Assembly: GCF_008247605.1 (NCBI RefSeq)
Contig: NZ_CP043420.1
Location: 868,001 to 932,000, forward strand
DNA: 64,000 nucleotides
Direction of reading: 5' to 3'
DNA from: Kushneria phosphatilytica
GTDB taxonomy: Bacteria > Pseudomonadota > Gammaproteobacteria > Pseudomonadales > Halomonadaceae
The notes beneath the pieces were generated by a model. That model made no database searches. It saw nothing but the letters and a program-made list of their open reading frames with translations, and had not been told where the DNA came from. Below, piece after piece: positions 1 through 7,979 of the stretch. Position numbers and translations under genes: made by a program. Each line of letters starts with the position of its first letter. The stretch's first letter is position 1.

Positions 1-317
1 ACGCTGACTCATGGCAGGACTCCTGAGCGAACCGAATGGATGCTCTGACAGTCTAGCGGGTCACAAGCGACATGATGATCGGACCATCGGGCAATGGCTC
101 GGGTCATGTCATGCCTGAGGCGTCTGGAGCATGTCAGAAGAGGACTTTGACTATCATCCTGATGGCCGGTGTCACGTCGATGAAAGCTTCAGATACGTAT
201 CGCCGTTTCATGACGATCCCCCTCTCGCCCGGTCGGACAGTCAGGGGATCATGTCATGGCCCGATGGAGTGGGCAGTGTCATGACAGAAAAGACGCTGAT
301 GGGTGTCTGAAAGCGAG
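1..317. other. Intergenic stretch without a recognisable gene
   Basis: No convincing reading frame, tRNA or promoter-operator pair was found. The stretch is rich in the short word CATGTCATG or close variants (around 104-113 and 250-258, with related GTCATGAC near 278). It also has a long-range inverted pair, CCATCGGGC at 84-92 and GCCCGATGG at 259-267. A 70-codon open frame at 72-284 has no ribosome site and unnatural composition, so it is not called. A gene extending in from the left edge is not supported either. Confidence 0.4.
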
Positions 318-761
318 TCAGTGGTTGTTGAGTCGATCCATCTCGCTGCGATACTCGCTTCCCAGCTGGCTTTTCTGTTCGTCGCTGAGCTTCTGACCGG
401 CAGAGATGAAGAAATGCTTCTCCTCATCCTCGAAGTGATGCAGCGCCATTTCCTGCAGCTTTTTGGCATAGCCGATCCAGGCCGGCGAGCTGAAGTCGGT
501 ATTCTCCATCTGCTCGATAACCTCATCCATCTCATGATGTTCGGCAATGCCATGACGGGATTTGCCGATGGCGGTGTCATACTCCATCAGCGGGTTGTAG
601 AAATAGCGCTCTTCGGCGGCTTCATGAGTCTGCAGGGCTGTCTTGACTCGCTGGAACAGCTCTTCGCGTCCTTCGCTGTCGCCATGGGTCTTCACCAATA
701 GATCGAGCAGAGTGCGTTGGGTGTCATGGTCCTTGCGGATTTCATCAAAAATCGTGCTCAT
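318..761 (-). CDS. Hemerythrin-like HHE domain protein
   Basis: A 147-residue cytoplasmic protein that reads as a single four-helix HHE/hemerythrin domain. Spaced histidines and acidic residues expected for a di-iron centre are visible: IRKDHDTQ near the N-terminus, HEAAEERYF in the middle, IAEHHEMDEV, and HHFEDEEKHFF near the C-terminus. Known bacterial members bind oxygen or nitric oxide or take part in redox and iron stress responses; which applies here cannot be told. The start at 761 is chosen because GGAG lies about 9 bases upstream and the frame then opens directly with the domain; an earlier start at 857 would add 32 residues that do not look like the family. It appears monocistronic. 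Confidence is high for the domain, low for physiology. Confidence 0.85.
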   Translation of the reverse strand: MSTIFDEIRKDHDTQRTLLDLLVKTHGDSEGREELFQRVKTALQTHEAAEERYFYNPLMEYDTAIGKSRHGIAEHHEMDEVIEQMENTDFSSPAWIGYAKKLQEMALHHFEDEEKHFFISAGQKLSDEQKSQLGSEYRSEMDRLNNH

Positions 762-922
762 GGCCTCAATCTCCGGTCCCGGGAAGTATTGGTAATCCTC
801 GATGGCGCGGGTCAGAGCGGCCATCGATCGTCTCACAGCGTAGACGTCTCGAGGCAATTACACAGGCAGAACACCAAAAACGCTGCTGGGATAAGATCCC
901 GATAAAAGGGCGTATGAACATT

Positions 923-951
923 AAAAAGCCCCGATCCGCAGATCGGGGCTT
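923..951 (-). terminator. Rho-independent terminator after the butyrobetaine dioxygenase gene
   Basis: An 11-bp perfect stem (926-936 paired with 941-951) encloses a 4-base loop. Read on the minus strand it is followed by five T residues (complement of 923-927). It lies 44 bases past the stop codon at 995. Confidence 0.9.
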
Positions 952-994
952 CCTGCCACTCAAGGGATGGAGCCTGGTGCTCCTCTGGCAGGGT

Positions 995-2173
995 TCAGTC
1001 GTGGCGACTGAGTACCCGTAACTTCGATTCGACCATGTCGTAGTCGAGATAGCAGCCCTGAAGATGGCGCTTGCCGGTATTGGGGTCGAACTGACCGCGC
1101 CCGTGCAGTACACGCCGATTGTCGAAGGCGATCATCTGGCCCGGGGAGAGTTCGAAATCGGCGCGATAGCGCGGCTCGCGTAGCCGGGCCCAGAAGTCGC
1201 GATAAGCGTCATACCAGGCTTCGATCTGTTCCGGAGCGAGATCGAGCGCATCGCGAATCCAGTTGTTGAAGCGGATTTCGCGCAGGACGCCGTGATCATC
1301 GACCCGGATGATCGGCTCGCGTACGGCAATATCATGTTTATCATCCTGGAAGCGTAGATCAATCGGGGTTTCCGCCAGCATGGTGAAGTGGTGGGGGGCT
1401 TCACGACGCATGGCTTCGGCCACGGCAAAGCCATCGGCAAAGGTTGAAGCACCCCCCTGAGCGTCATTCTCCAGGCAGTAAAGCAACTGGATATCCGGCG
1501 GATGACGCCAGTTGGGCAGATCGGTATGCAGTTCCAGCTCGATAGCGGTATAGGCCGCATTGTTGGGATTGGGCCTGGACTGGACATCGAAGCGAGCACC
1601 GAAGTTGGTGGCGCGCAGCGGACCGATCGATTCTGCAATGCGGATGACCTCATCCAGTTCGGTCGGCCCATTGTCGAGCATGACCAATCCATCGCGGATC
1701 AGTGCTTCCAGCCAGGCGCGTTTACCGGAAACGCTCTCGGTGAAGTCTCGGTGCTCAACATGGTCGGGCAGAAAGCCTTCGCGCCAGGCACGGGCTTCGG
1801 GGATAGCCGGCTGAAAATGATGTTGACCGGGACGGCGCTGATGCAGCCAGATCCCATCAAAGCAGCTTTCATGGCCATCGGGCCAGTTCAGTACCAGCAT
1901 GTTATCGTCCAGTGAGACGTCCGGTACGCCAATCTCGTCATCAATGATCTTGTAGAGACGCTCGCGTGAACTGGTATGCCGACAGACGTCGCAGGGGCAG
2001 TGATCACGCAACCAGATGGGTGGCAGCCAGGTGTGCGTGCCATCCTCCCATGCCAACCCGATACGGGATCGTCCGTCAGGCTGCTCCAGCGTGGCCGAGG
2101 TGAGTGCCGGGCCTTCGCTGTAGTCCGCGAGTTCCTTCATATCGGTACGACTGCGTTCAACTGTCGAGGACAT
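995..2173 (-). CDS. Gamma-butyrobetaine dioxygenase family Fe(II)/2-oxoglutarate oxygenase
   Basis: A 392-residue cytosolic oxygenase that most likely hydroxylates gamma-butyrobetaine to L-carnitine using 2-oxoglutarate, O2 and iron. The N-terminal domain carries the zinc-binding cluster of the family (C59, C61, C64 in HCPCDVC; a later His such as H101 may be the fourth ligand). The C-terminal TauD-type fold has the iron triad H216, D218 (HTDLPNW) and H357 (VLHGRG). The start at 2173 is preferred because AGGAG is 5 bases upstream; an upstream ATG at 2254 would add an unrelated tail. No carnitine transport or catabolic gene is adjacent, and BetT lies 34 kb away. A trimethyllysine dioxygenase is the main alternative, but that family is mainly eukaryotic. 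A strong terminator follows. Confidence 0.85.
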   Translation of the reverse strand: MSSTVERSRTDMKELADYSEGPALTSATLEQPDGRSRIGLAWEDGTHTWLPPIWLRDHCPCDVCRHTSSRERLYKIIDDEIGVPDVSLDDNMLVLNWPDGHESCFDGIWLHQRRPGQHHFQPAIPEARAWREGFLPDHVEHRDFTESVSGKRAWLEALIRDGLVMLDNGPTELDEVIRIAESIGPLRATNFGARFDVQSRPNPNNAAYTAIELELHTDLPNWRHPPDIQLLYCLENDAQGGASTFADGFAVAEAMRREAPHHFTMLAETPIDLRFQDDKHDIAVREPIIRVDDHGVLREIRFNNWIRDALDLAPEQIEAWYDAYRDFWARLREPRYRADFELSPGQMIAFDNRRVLHGRGQFDPNTGKRHLQGCYLDYDMVESKLRVLSRHD

Positions 2174-2465
2174 GGACGCTCCTTCTGATCGGTGACGGGT
2201 ATAAATCCCGCTATCAATGAGGGGTTGCGGCACATGATGAGACAGGCATGGCAATGCGACAAATGATGAATATCGCCTCTGAGGCTTAGCTCAGCTGGGC
2301 CAATAAAGTGCAATGGCCCTGTTTTTTTAAGTCTGACGGTGGGTGTTCATTAGAGACGGTGGGATAAGCAGGACGTCGATGCCACAATAGGGAGAAAGGC
2401 CGATGGAATTCGGCGGACCAGGATGATGCAGCAATGGGTCATGGGAACGGCCGGGAGGACCGGCA
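2174..2465. other. Divergent intergenic region with a plus-strand terminator-like hairpin
   Basis: This region separates two divergent genes. It holds a D-arm-like word (TAGCTCAGCTGGG at about 2287-2299) and, overlapping its end, a hairpin at 2297-2319. Promoters for both flanking genes must lie here, but I could not assign them with confidence. Confidence 0.5.
2297..2328 (+). terminator. Terminator-like hairpin with T-run upstream of the glycosyltransferase
   Basis: GGGCCA (2297-2302) pairs with TGGCCC (2314-2319) across an 11-base loop and is followed by TGTTTTTTT. It is oriented to stop plus-strand transcription, yet no plus-strand gene lies before it in the window. It could end a small RNA or an attenuated leader of the glycosyltransferase gene. 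Confidence 0.55.
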
Positions 2466-3842
2466 TTGAACATTCTGATGTTCACCAATACCTACCGTCC
2501 GATCGTGGGCGGCGTAAGCGAATCGGTGCAGCGCTTCGTCAATGCCTTCGAAGCACTGGGGCACCGGGTGCTGGTGGTGGCGCCGACCCTGTCGGGTCAG
2601 CCGGAGCGCGAGGAAAGTGTCATCCGCGTGCCGGCACTGCAACGCTTCAACGGTAGCGATTTTTCGTGGCCGATCATGCTGCCCGGTATTCTGGATGAGG
2701 CCATACGCAGTTTCGAACCGGATGTGGTTCATGCCAATCATCCCTTTCTGCTGGGCGATACTGCGGCGCGAGTGGCACGGACTCATCGTCTGCCACTGAT
2801 CTTTACCCACCATACGCTTTATGAGCACTACACCCATTATGTGCCTGGTGATCCGGCGGCCATGCGGCGTTTTGCGATCGCGGTTGCGACCGGTTTTGCG
2901 CGCATGAGTGACGCCGTAATTGCACCCAGTGAAAGCATTCGTGATCTTTTGTATGAACGCGGATTGAAGCGTCCGGTTCATGTGGTCCCCAGTGGCGTGG
3001 ACACCGAGCGTTTTCATGGCGGTGATCGGATCGGAATGCGTGCACGGCTGGGGCTGGGAGAAGAGGCCTGCGTCATCGGGCATGTGGGCCGACTGGCGCA
3101 GGAAAAGAATCTTGGCTTTCTGAGCCGAGGGGTGTGTCGCGCATTGCAGGAGCATGGTGACTATCACTTCCTGGTGGTCGGCAGTGGCGACGAGGAAGAA
3201 CAGATTCGCGAACTGGCCATCGAGTACGGTGTCAGCGAGCGAGTACATCTGACCGGCGTATTACGCGATGGCGCGCTGGTAGATGCCTATAGCGCCATGG
3301 ACTGCTTTGCCTTTGCCTCGCATAGCGAAACCCAGGGCATGGTGGTGGTAGAGGCGATGGCCGCCGGATTACCAGTCGTGGCTCTGGCGGCGCCCGGTGT
3401 GAGTGAGGTGGTCGAGGATGGCGTCAACGGTGTACTCCTCGAAAAGGAGTGCGAAGCCGATTTTGCTGCTGCGCTGTTGGCCCTGAACGATCCTTCGCGC
3501 CTTGCCGCCCTGCGCCAGGGGGCCTGGGATACGGCTGCACGCTTTGATCAATGGGTCTGCGCCGAGCGTTGTCTGGCAGTCTACCGGGCTGCGATGGCGG
3601 ACAATAGTCGTCGGCGTGGGCGCCGGCGCCTGCATCGTACGCCCTGGCAGACGGCCCGGGCGCACCTCAACTCGGAATGGAAGCTGTTTCGACACCGCGG
3701 ACGTGTGCTCAAGGCGGTGCTTGATGATTTTGATGACGCTGACGACTCGCTGCCACCGGATAGCGAGCGCGATCCGCTGAATCGAGAGGACCCTTCGGCA
3801 GCGCTTCCAGCAGGAGAACCCGGCGCTCAGGGCCCCTTGTGA
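2466..3842 (+). CDS. GT4-family glycosyltransferase
   Basis: A 458-residue GT-B glycosyltransferase that should transfer a sugar from a nucleotide-sugar donor to a membrane lipid or glycan. The N-terminal half opens with the acceptor-side motif TNTYRPIVGGV. The C-terminal half has the donor-side signature SETQGMVVVEAMAAG, with the two glutamates of the EX7E motif, after GHVGRLAQEKN. The start codon is TTG at 2466, supported by GGGAGG seven bases upstream and by the frame beginning exactly at the first beta strand. About 70 C-terminal residues after the fold are rich in Arg and Asp and look disordered. Its last 16 bases overlap the convergent TVP38-like gene, which suggests the two may be linked in membrane or lipid metabolism, but this is inference. 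Confidence 0.85.
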   Translation: MNILMFTNTYRPIVGGVSESVQRFVNAFEALGHRVLVVAPTLSGQPEREESVIRVPALQRFNGSDFSWPIMLPGILDEAIRSFEPDVVHANHPFLLGDTAARVARTHRLPLIFTHHTLYEHYTHYVPGDPAAMRRFAIAVATGFARMSDAVIAPSESIRDLLYERGLKRPVHVVPSGVDTERFHGGDRIGMRARLGLGEEACVIGHVGRLAQEKNLGFLSRGVCRALQEHGDYHFLVVGSGDEEEQIRELAIEYGVSERVHLTGVLRDGALVDAYSAMDCFAFASHSETQGMVVVEAMAAGLPVVALAAPGVSEVVEDGVNGVLLEKECEADFAAALLALNDPSRLAALRQGAWDTAARFDQWVCAERCLAVYRAAMADNSRRRGRRRLHRTPWQTARAHLNSEWKLFRHRGRVLKAVLDDFDDADDSLPPDSERDPLNREDPSAALPAGEPGAQGPL

Positions 3843-4504
3843 CGTCGGCCGAGATAGCGTAGCAGTAACAGTATGCCCAGTGCGGCGATCAGAGCACCGA
3901 TAGCGACACCGGTATTACCGAGATGATGCTGCTGTAACAATACGCCAAGCTGGCTCCCGGCCACGGTGACAGCCACCAGTCCCGGCGCAATACCGATGAC
4001 CGAGCCAATCAGGTAATCGGAAAAACGCAGTCGGCAGGCCCCGGCCACCATATTGGTAAAGGTGAAGGGCGCCAGTGGCAGCAGGTTGAAGATGATCATG
4101 GTGCGAATCCCGTGCCGGGCCAGGGCATCGGCCATGCCATGGATACGGTCGCTGCCATAGCGGGCCAGTACGTCCCGGCCGAGGGCGCGCCCCAGCCAGT
4201 AGGTGGCGATCGATGAGCACATGGTCCCGGCCAATGCATAGCCGGTGCCCCACCAGGGCCCGAAGATCAGGCCGGTAGCCCCCACCAGCACGGTCAGCGG
4301 AAAAACGATTACCGCAGCGACCGGATAAATGGCCAGCAATACCACCGGTGCCCACAGCGCCTCACGCATCTGCATGGTATCGGCAAGCAGCCGTTCCATG
4401 GTTTCAGGAGTGACGGTGTCGCCCATGGCCAGCCACTGCCAGAGGCATCCCAGTGCGATCATCAGGGCGACGATGGTGATCAAAAGCCAAAGTCGTCGCG
4501 ACAT
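3827..4504 (-). CDS. TVP38/TMEM64 (DedA-superfamily, SNARE-associated type) membrane protein
   Basis: A 225-residue polytopic inner-membrane protein. A signal-anchor-like first helix (LWLLITIVALMIALGCLW) is followed by the family core: FPLTVLVGATGLIFGPWWGT, an ALGRDVLARYG stretch, and NLLPLAPFTFTNMVAGACRL, which matches the conserved FNLLP...N...G pattern. The last helix precedes a basic tail. Relatives of the wider DedA/VTT group act as lipid scramblases or ion-coupled transporters; the substrate here is unknown. The start at 4504 has AAGGGA about 8 bases upstream; an upstream ATG at 4645 would run into the divergent regulator promoter. The 3' end overlaps the glycosyltransferase by 16 bases, tail to tail. 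Confidence 0.85.
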   Translation of the reverse strand: MSRRLWLLITIVALMIALGCLWQWLAMGDTVTPETMERLLADTMQMREALWAPVVLLAIYPVAAVIVFPLTVLVGATGLIFGPWWGTGYALAGTMCSSIATYWLGRALGRDVLARYGSDRIHGMADALARHGIRTMIIFNLLPLAPFTFTNMVAGACRLRFSDYLIGSVIGIAPGLVAVTVAGSQLGVLLQQHHLGNTGVAIGALIAALGILLLLRYLGRRHKGP

Positions 4505-4701
4505 GCTTGTATTCCCTTGCTGCGAATTGACGGCGCTGCCCGAAGGCCGTGAAATGCGACAGCATACGTCACAATATCTGGCGCTGCAGGTTCGTTGTGC
4601 CTGGCGCTTCCTTTCCTTGAAACTGCCCCCTGCCAGTGACCACAACCAGCGTCAGAGTTCCATGGCGGGCGTCGTTTCAGCACACTTTATGGAGAGTCGA
4701 G

Positions 4702-5607
4702 ATGTCATCCCTGCCCCCGGTGACCTGGCTTCAGGCCTTCGAGGCGGCGGCACGCAGCCTGAGTTTTACGCGTGCCGGTGAGGAGTTGGCGGTGTCACAG
4801 TCAGCCATCAGCCAGCGCATTCGACTGCTCGAGGACCGCCTGGGCCAGGCGCTGTTCGTTCGTCATCCGCGCTCACTGACCCTGACCGAGGCAGGGCAGG
4901 CCTGGCTGCCCAGTATTCAGGAAGCTTTTGCCCGCCTGGCCCAGGGCACTGCCGAGGTATTCGGGCCGGAGCCGGATGCGCCGGTCATCATTCGGGCGAC
5001 GCCGGCTGTACAGCAGTATTGGCTGGCGCCCCGGCTTTGTGCCCTGCATCGTGCCTACCCTGACCTGGCGTTACGGATCGTCACGGGCGTCTGGTCCCGG
5101 GATTTTGTCGGGGAGGACGCTGATATCGAGATTCGCTATGGTCAGGGAGATTGGGCAGAGACGGTGTGCGAGTCGCTGGGAGAAGAGCGGATGACGCCTC
5201 TGTGCACGCCTGCCATCGCCGAGCGCCTGGTCTCACCTGCTGATCTGGGCAATGAGACCCTGCTGCATGCTGCCGGGTTTGCCGTGGGATGGCCGGCCTG
5301 GCTGGCTGCCGCAGGGGTTGAGGAAATCGCTCATGATACGCGGCATCTGTGGTGTGATACCCAGGTCATGACGCTGCGATTGGCCGCGCATGGGTGTGGC
5401 GTGGCGCTGGCGCATCGGCGTCTGATGGGGCTTGCTGAAACGCTGGTAGCGCCTTTCGAGATCGAGTGTCCCACCGAAGAGGGCTTTTGGCTGACCCGGC
5501 CTGCCAGGCGCTCGCCTCGCGAGCCGGCGCGCCGGGTCTGGGCGTGGTTGGCCGATCAGGCCGGACAGGAAGCGGACAGCGATGGCTCGGGGACGCCGAA
5601 GGCATAA
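4702..5607 (+). CDS. LysR-type regulator of the GcvA/AmpR-like subgroup
   Basis: A 301-residue DNA-binding transcription regulator. The N-terminal winged helix reads LQAFEAAARSLSFTRAGEELAVSQSAISQRIRLLE in pattern, typical of the GcvA-like subgroup, followed by the linker helix and a periplasmic-binding-like effector domain. The start at 4702 has GGAG 7-8 bases upstream and leaves the usual few residues before the helix-turn-helix. It is divergent from the TVP38-like gene, with 197 bp between the start codons, so that gene is its most likely target, as is common for LysR pairs. The inducer cannot be predicted. Confidence 0.85.
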   Translation: MSSLPPVTWLQAFEAAARSLSFTRAGEELAVSQSAISQRIRLLEDRLGQALFVRHPRSLTLTEAGQAWLPSIQEAFARLAQGTAEVFGPEPDAPVIIRATPAVQQYWLAPRLCALHRAYPDLALRIVTGVWSRDFVGEDADIEIRYGQGDWAETVCESLGEERMTPLCTPAIAERLVSPADLGNETLLHAAGFAVGWPAWLAAAGVEEIAHDTRHLWCDTQVMTLRLAAHGCGVALAHRRLMGLAETLVAPFEIECPTEEGFWLTRPARRSPREPARRVWAWLADQAGQEADSDGSGTPKA

Positions 5608-5645
5608 GGATCCATCGCCAGCGCCCGCTCATGCATCATGGGATT

Positions 5646-6086
5646 TCATGGCGTACGAGTACGCTTCAGGCAATAGCGGCCGCCGCCCAACAGCGCCAGT
5701 GCCAGGGCACTGACTGCCATGAAAATGGGGTATTCCCAGCCACCACCCGGGGCGGAGAACATCCAGCCATGCGACCAGTGGGGTACCGAAGCGGCGAATA
5801 GCTCGATCGCTAGAATCAGCGCCAGCCAGCGCACCCCGATGCCGGCAATCAGCAGTACGCCGCCGATCAGTTCCAGCGCCGTGATCGGCCACGCCAACCA
5901 GCCGGGCAAACCGATGGAAGCGAAAAAGGCGGCGGTGCCCGGGAGACCCCAGACCAGCACCTTGGTCGCCCCATGGGCGATAAACATCACGCCCAGGGCC
6001 AGTCGTAGCAGCAGGGCTGCAGCATCCGTACCGATGGCGTCTTCCAGCAGTGGTGCTGTCCGCGAGCGCTCAATCGATGTGGTCAT
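5646..6086 (-). CDS. DoxX family membrane protein
   Basis: A 146-residue integral membrane protein with four predicted helices. The family signature is visible as LLRLALGVMFIAHGATKVL in the first helix and GWLAWPITALELIGGVLLIAGIGVR in the second. Relatives are quinone-linked or redox-associated subunits of uncertain role. GGAG lies 8 bases before the start. It is divergently placed from a LysR regulator (start codons about 115 bp apart), so it is probably that regulator's target. Confidence 0.85.
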   Translation of the reverse strand: MTTSIERSRTAPLLEDAIGTDAAALLLRLALGVMFIAHGATKVLVWGLPGTAAFFASIGLPGWLAWPITALELIGGVLLIAGIGVRWLALILAIELFAASVPHWSHGWMFSAPGGGWEYPIFMAVSALALALLGGGRYCLKRTRTP

Positions 6087-6183
6087 GAATAATCTCCTGC
6101 GAGAGGGGGGTAGGCTGATTCATGGCCATAGTGTCGCGGCAATACTGTTGACGATAAACTGGCCAAAGGCGCAATCACTATCC

Positions 6184-6198
6184 CTGTTTTGGAAACAG
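6184..6198. promoter_or_regulatory. Inverted repeat between doxX and a LysR gene
   Basis: The interrupted palindrome CTGTTT-TGG-AAACAG lies just upstream of the ATG at 6201 and overlaps its ribosome-binding sequence. It is a candidate autoregulatory site for the adjacent LysR protein, although it does not match the classical T-N11-A box well. Confidence 0.4.
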
Positions 6199-6200
6199 TT

Positions 6201-7106
6201 ATGGATACTCTTGAGGCCATGCGCGTTTTTGTCGAAGTGGCGCGTCAGGGCTCATTCACCACCGCGGCCGATCAGCTCTCACTCTCTCGTTCGGTCGTCA
6301 GCAAGCAGGTGGCGCAGCTTGAGCGACACTTTGATGCGCGGTTGATGCACCGTACGACCCGACAGTTGCGGCTGACCGAGGCCGGTCAGCTGATGCTGGA
6401 GCGAGCCGAGCATCTGCTGGCCGAGGTCGATGGTCTGGCGGGTAGCCTGCAAGAAGATCGGGTCGCCTCCAGTGGCCGGATCAGGCTCAGTGCGCCGCTC
6501 GCCTTTGGAGCGCGATGCATGGGAGAACTGCTGGCGGAGTATCATGCTCGTCACCCGGCAGTGCGCATCGAACTGGCGTTGAGCGATCGGCGTGTGGATC
6601 TGGTAGCAGAAGGATTTGATCTGGCACTACGCATCGGAGAGCTCGAAGACTCCTCTCTGATTGCCCGTCGCCTGGGCAGTTTGCGCCTGATCCTGTGTGC
6701 CTCACCGGCTTATCTGGCTCGCTGTGGTACGCCTGGACATCCTCGGGAACTGAATCGCCACGATGGTTTGCACTATAGCCTTGCCCGACACGGTCAGGAG
6801 TGGCGATTGGGTGAACAGCGGGTGCGTGCGCGCTCGGTGTTGCAGGCCAACAACGGTGAAGTGTTAAGGGATGCTGCCATCGCCGGCATGGGTATTACTC
6901 TGCAACCGGATTTCATGTTGCGCGAGGCATTGGCCAATGGCGAGCTGGTCACTTTGCTTGATGACTGGCCGCTGCCGACACTGGGGCTTCATGGTGTCTA
7001 TCCCGATCGCACGCAGCCGCAGCGAGTTCGCCGGCTGCTTGATAGCTGTGAGGCGTTTTTCAATGAGCGCCGGATTCGCCCCGATAGCGATGAGATCATG
7101 CTTTGA
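6201..7106 (+). CDS. LysR-type transcriptional regulator (CrgA/YafC-like)
   Basis: A 301-residue regulator. The N-terminal helix-turn-helix MRVFVEVARQGSFTTAADQL with SRSVVSKQVAQLERHF is diagnostic, and the substrate-binding domain carries GRIRLSAPLAFG and LVAEGFDLALRIGEL, typical of the group that includes CrgA, DsdC-like and YafC regulators. A TTG at 6189 is possible, but the ATG at 6201 with GGAAA about 6 bases upstream is preferred. It is divergent from doxX, with a small palindrome at the start codon. The usual pattern is regulation of the divergent gene, often in response to redox-active aromatics; this is inference. Confidence 0.85.
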   Translation: MDTLEAMRVFVEVARQGSFTTAADQLSLSRSVVSKQVAQLERHFDARLMHRTTRQLRLTEAGQLMLERAEHLLAEVDGLAGSLQEDRVASSGRIRLSAPLAFGARCMGELLAEYHARHPAVRIELALSDRRVDLVAEGFDLALRIGELEDSSLIARRLGSLRLILCASPAYLARCGTPGHPRELNRHDGLHYSLARHGQEWRLGEQRVRARSVLQANNGEVLRDAAIAGMGITLQPDFMLREALANGELVTLLDDWPLPTLGLHGVYPDRTQPQRVRRLLDSCEAFFNERRIRPDSDEIML

Positions 7107-7121
7107 GCGTTACGGTTATTA

Positions 7122-7931
7122 TCAGAATATCGCTGTGGTCGGCGCATTGTGGGAGAGTTGCTGCCAGCGTTCGAGCGGGTTCTGGCGGAAGTAGCGCATC
7201 AGCAGTTCATGGAGTTCGGGCCAATGATTGGCCAACTGGGCGGGGGCAGTAAAGAAGGCTTCACAGCAGACCGCGAAGCATTCGCCCGGATGCGTCGCAG
7301 CATAGGCGTCGATGGGTGTGGGTCGTCCGGATTCGAGGCACGCCTGCAGCTCCTCCCAGACTGCCGTGAAGATCCGATACCACTGCCTGGCGGAAATGTC
7401 CGCCGGCAGTGGCGGACAGCCGTCGACATCCATCGAATTGGCCATGTCGAGCTTGTGAGCGAATTCGTGAATGACGACGTTGAAGCCGTTCCAATGGCCA
7501 CTGGCGTCGAGATCCGCGCGCGAGAGTACAATCGGCCCCTGATAGGAGGTCTCGCCGGCGCGCTCATCGACGTACTCATGTACCACGCCGGCTTCGTCCA
7601 TCTCCTCGACCCGTCGACGAAAGGCATCGGGCAGCACGATGACTTCATGAAGATTGGCAAAGGCCGACGCATGGTTGCGCCACCCCAGCGTCATCAGATC
7701 AATCTGAGCGGCCAGCACCAGACGATCGATATCATCCCATTCCATCTCCTCGGCCAGCGTCAGCCGCAATTCAAACAGCCGGCGCCAGGCGCGATGGCCC
7801 AGCTCGTTGAGGGTGGCTGCATCAAATCCGGCGAGGATAGGCAGCCGTATCACGGCTGCCTGCCACTCGGCTTCCGGCAGGGGATGATGGGTCAGGGCGT
7901 GGCGGGTGCGCAGTGATCGCAGCCAGCTCAT
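7122..7931 (-). CDS. mtfA: MtfA-like zinc metallopeptidase (M90)
   Basis: A 269-residue cytosolic peptidase, close to the length of E. coli MtfA (265). The zinc motif HEFAHKLD (H155, E156, H159) and the downstream GECFAVCCEAFF containing the third-ligand glutamate are intact, and the middle of the protein has the family's TLGW and PIVLSRADL stretches. In E. coli MtfA binds and inactivates the Mlc repressor and has aminopeptidase activity, so it touches PTS sugar control. No Mlc gene is in this window; the fru PTS and cra lie 21 kb away. AAGGAGG is 9 bases upstream of the start. It lies 49 bp downstream of the nitrilase fusion gene and may be cotranscribed. Confidence 0.9.
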   Translation of the reverse strand: MSWLRSLRTRHALTHHPLPEAEWQAAVIRLPILAGFDAATLNELGHRAWRRLFELRLTLAEEMEWDDIDRLVLAAQIDLMTLGWRNHASAFANLHEVIVLPDAFRRRVEEMDEAGVVHEYVDERAGETSYQGPIVLSRADLDASGHWNGFNVVIHEFAHKLDMANSMDVDGCPPLPADISARQWYRIFTAVWEELQACLESGRPTPIDAYAATHPGECFAVCCEAFFTAPAQLANHWPELHELLMRYFRQNPLERWQQLSHNAPTTAIF

Positions 7932-7950
7932 GTTAGCGGCCCTCCTTGCA

Positions 7951-7971
7951 GCGCCGGTGGAGTACCGGCGC
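7951..7971 (-). terminator. Hairpin between the nitrilase-fusion gene and mtfA
   Basis: An 8-bp GC-rich stem (7951-7958 with 7964-7971) and a 5-base loop lie between the two minus-strand genes. No T-run follows, so it may be only a weak terminator or an RNA-stabilising intercistronic hairpin. Confidence 0.35.
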
Positions 7972-7979
7972 CTTCGGCA

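Noticed and set aside
72..284. Small plus-strand open frame of 70 codons
   Set aside because: No ribosome site, unnatural composition and no neighbour link; treated as non-coding.
2281..2360. Possible tRNA gene suggested by TAGCTCAGCTGGG
   Set aside because: No T-arm (GGTTCRA-type) or matching acceptor stem follows within tRNA length, and a terminator hairpin occupies the place of the anticodon arm.
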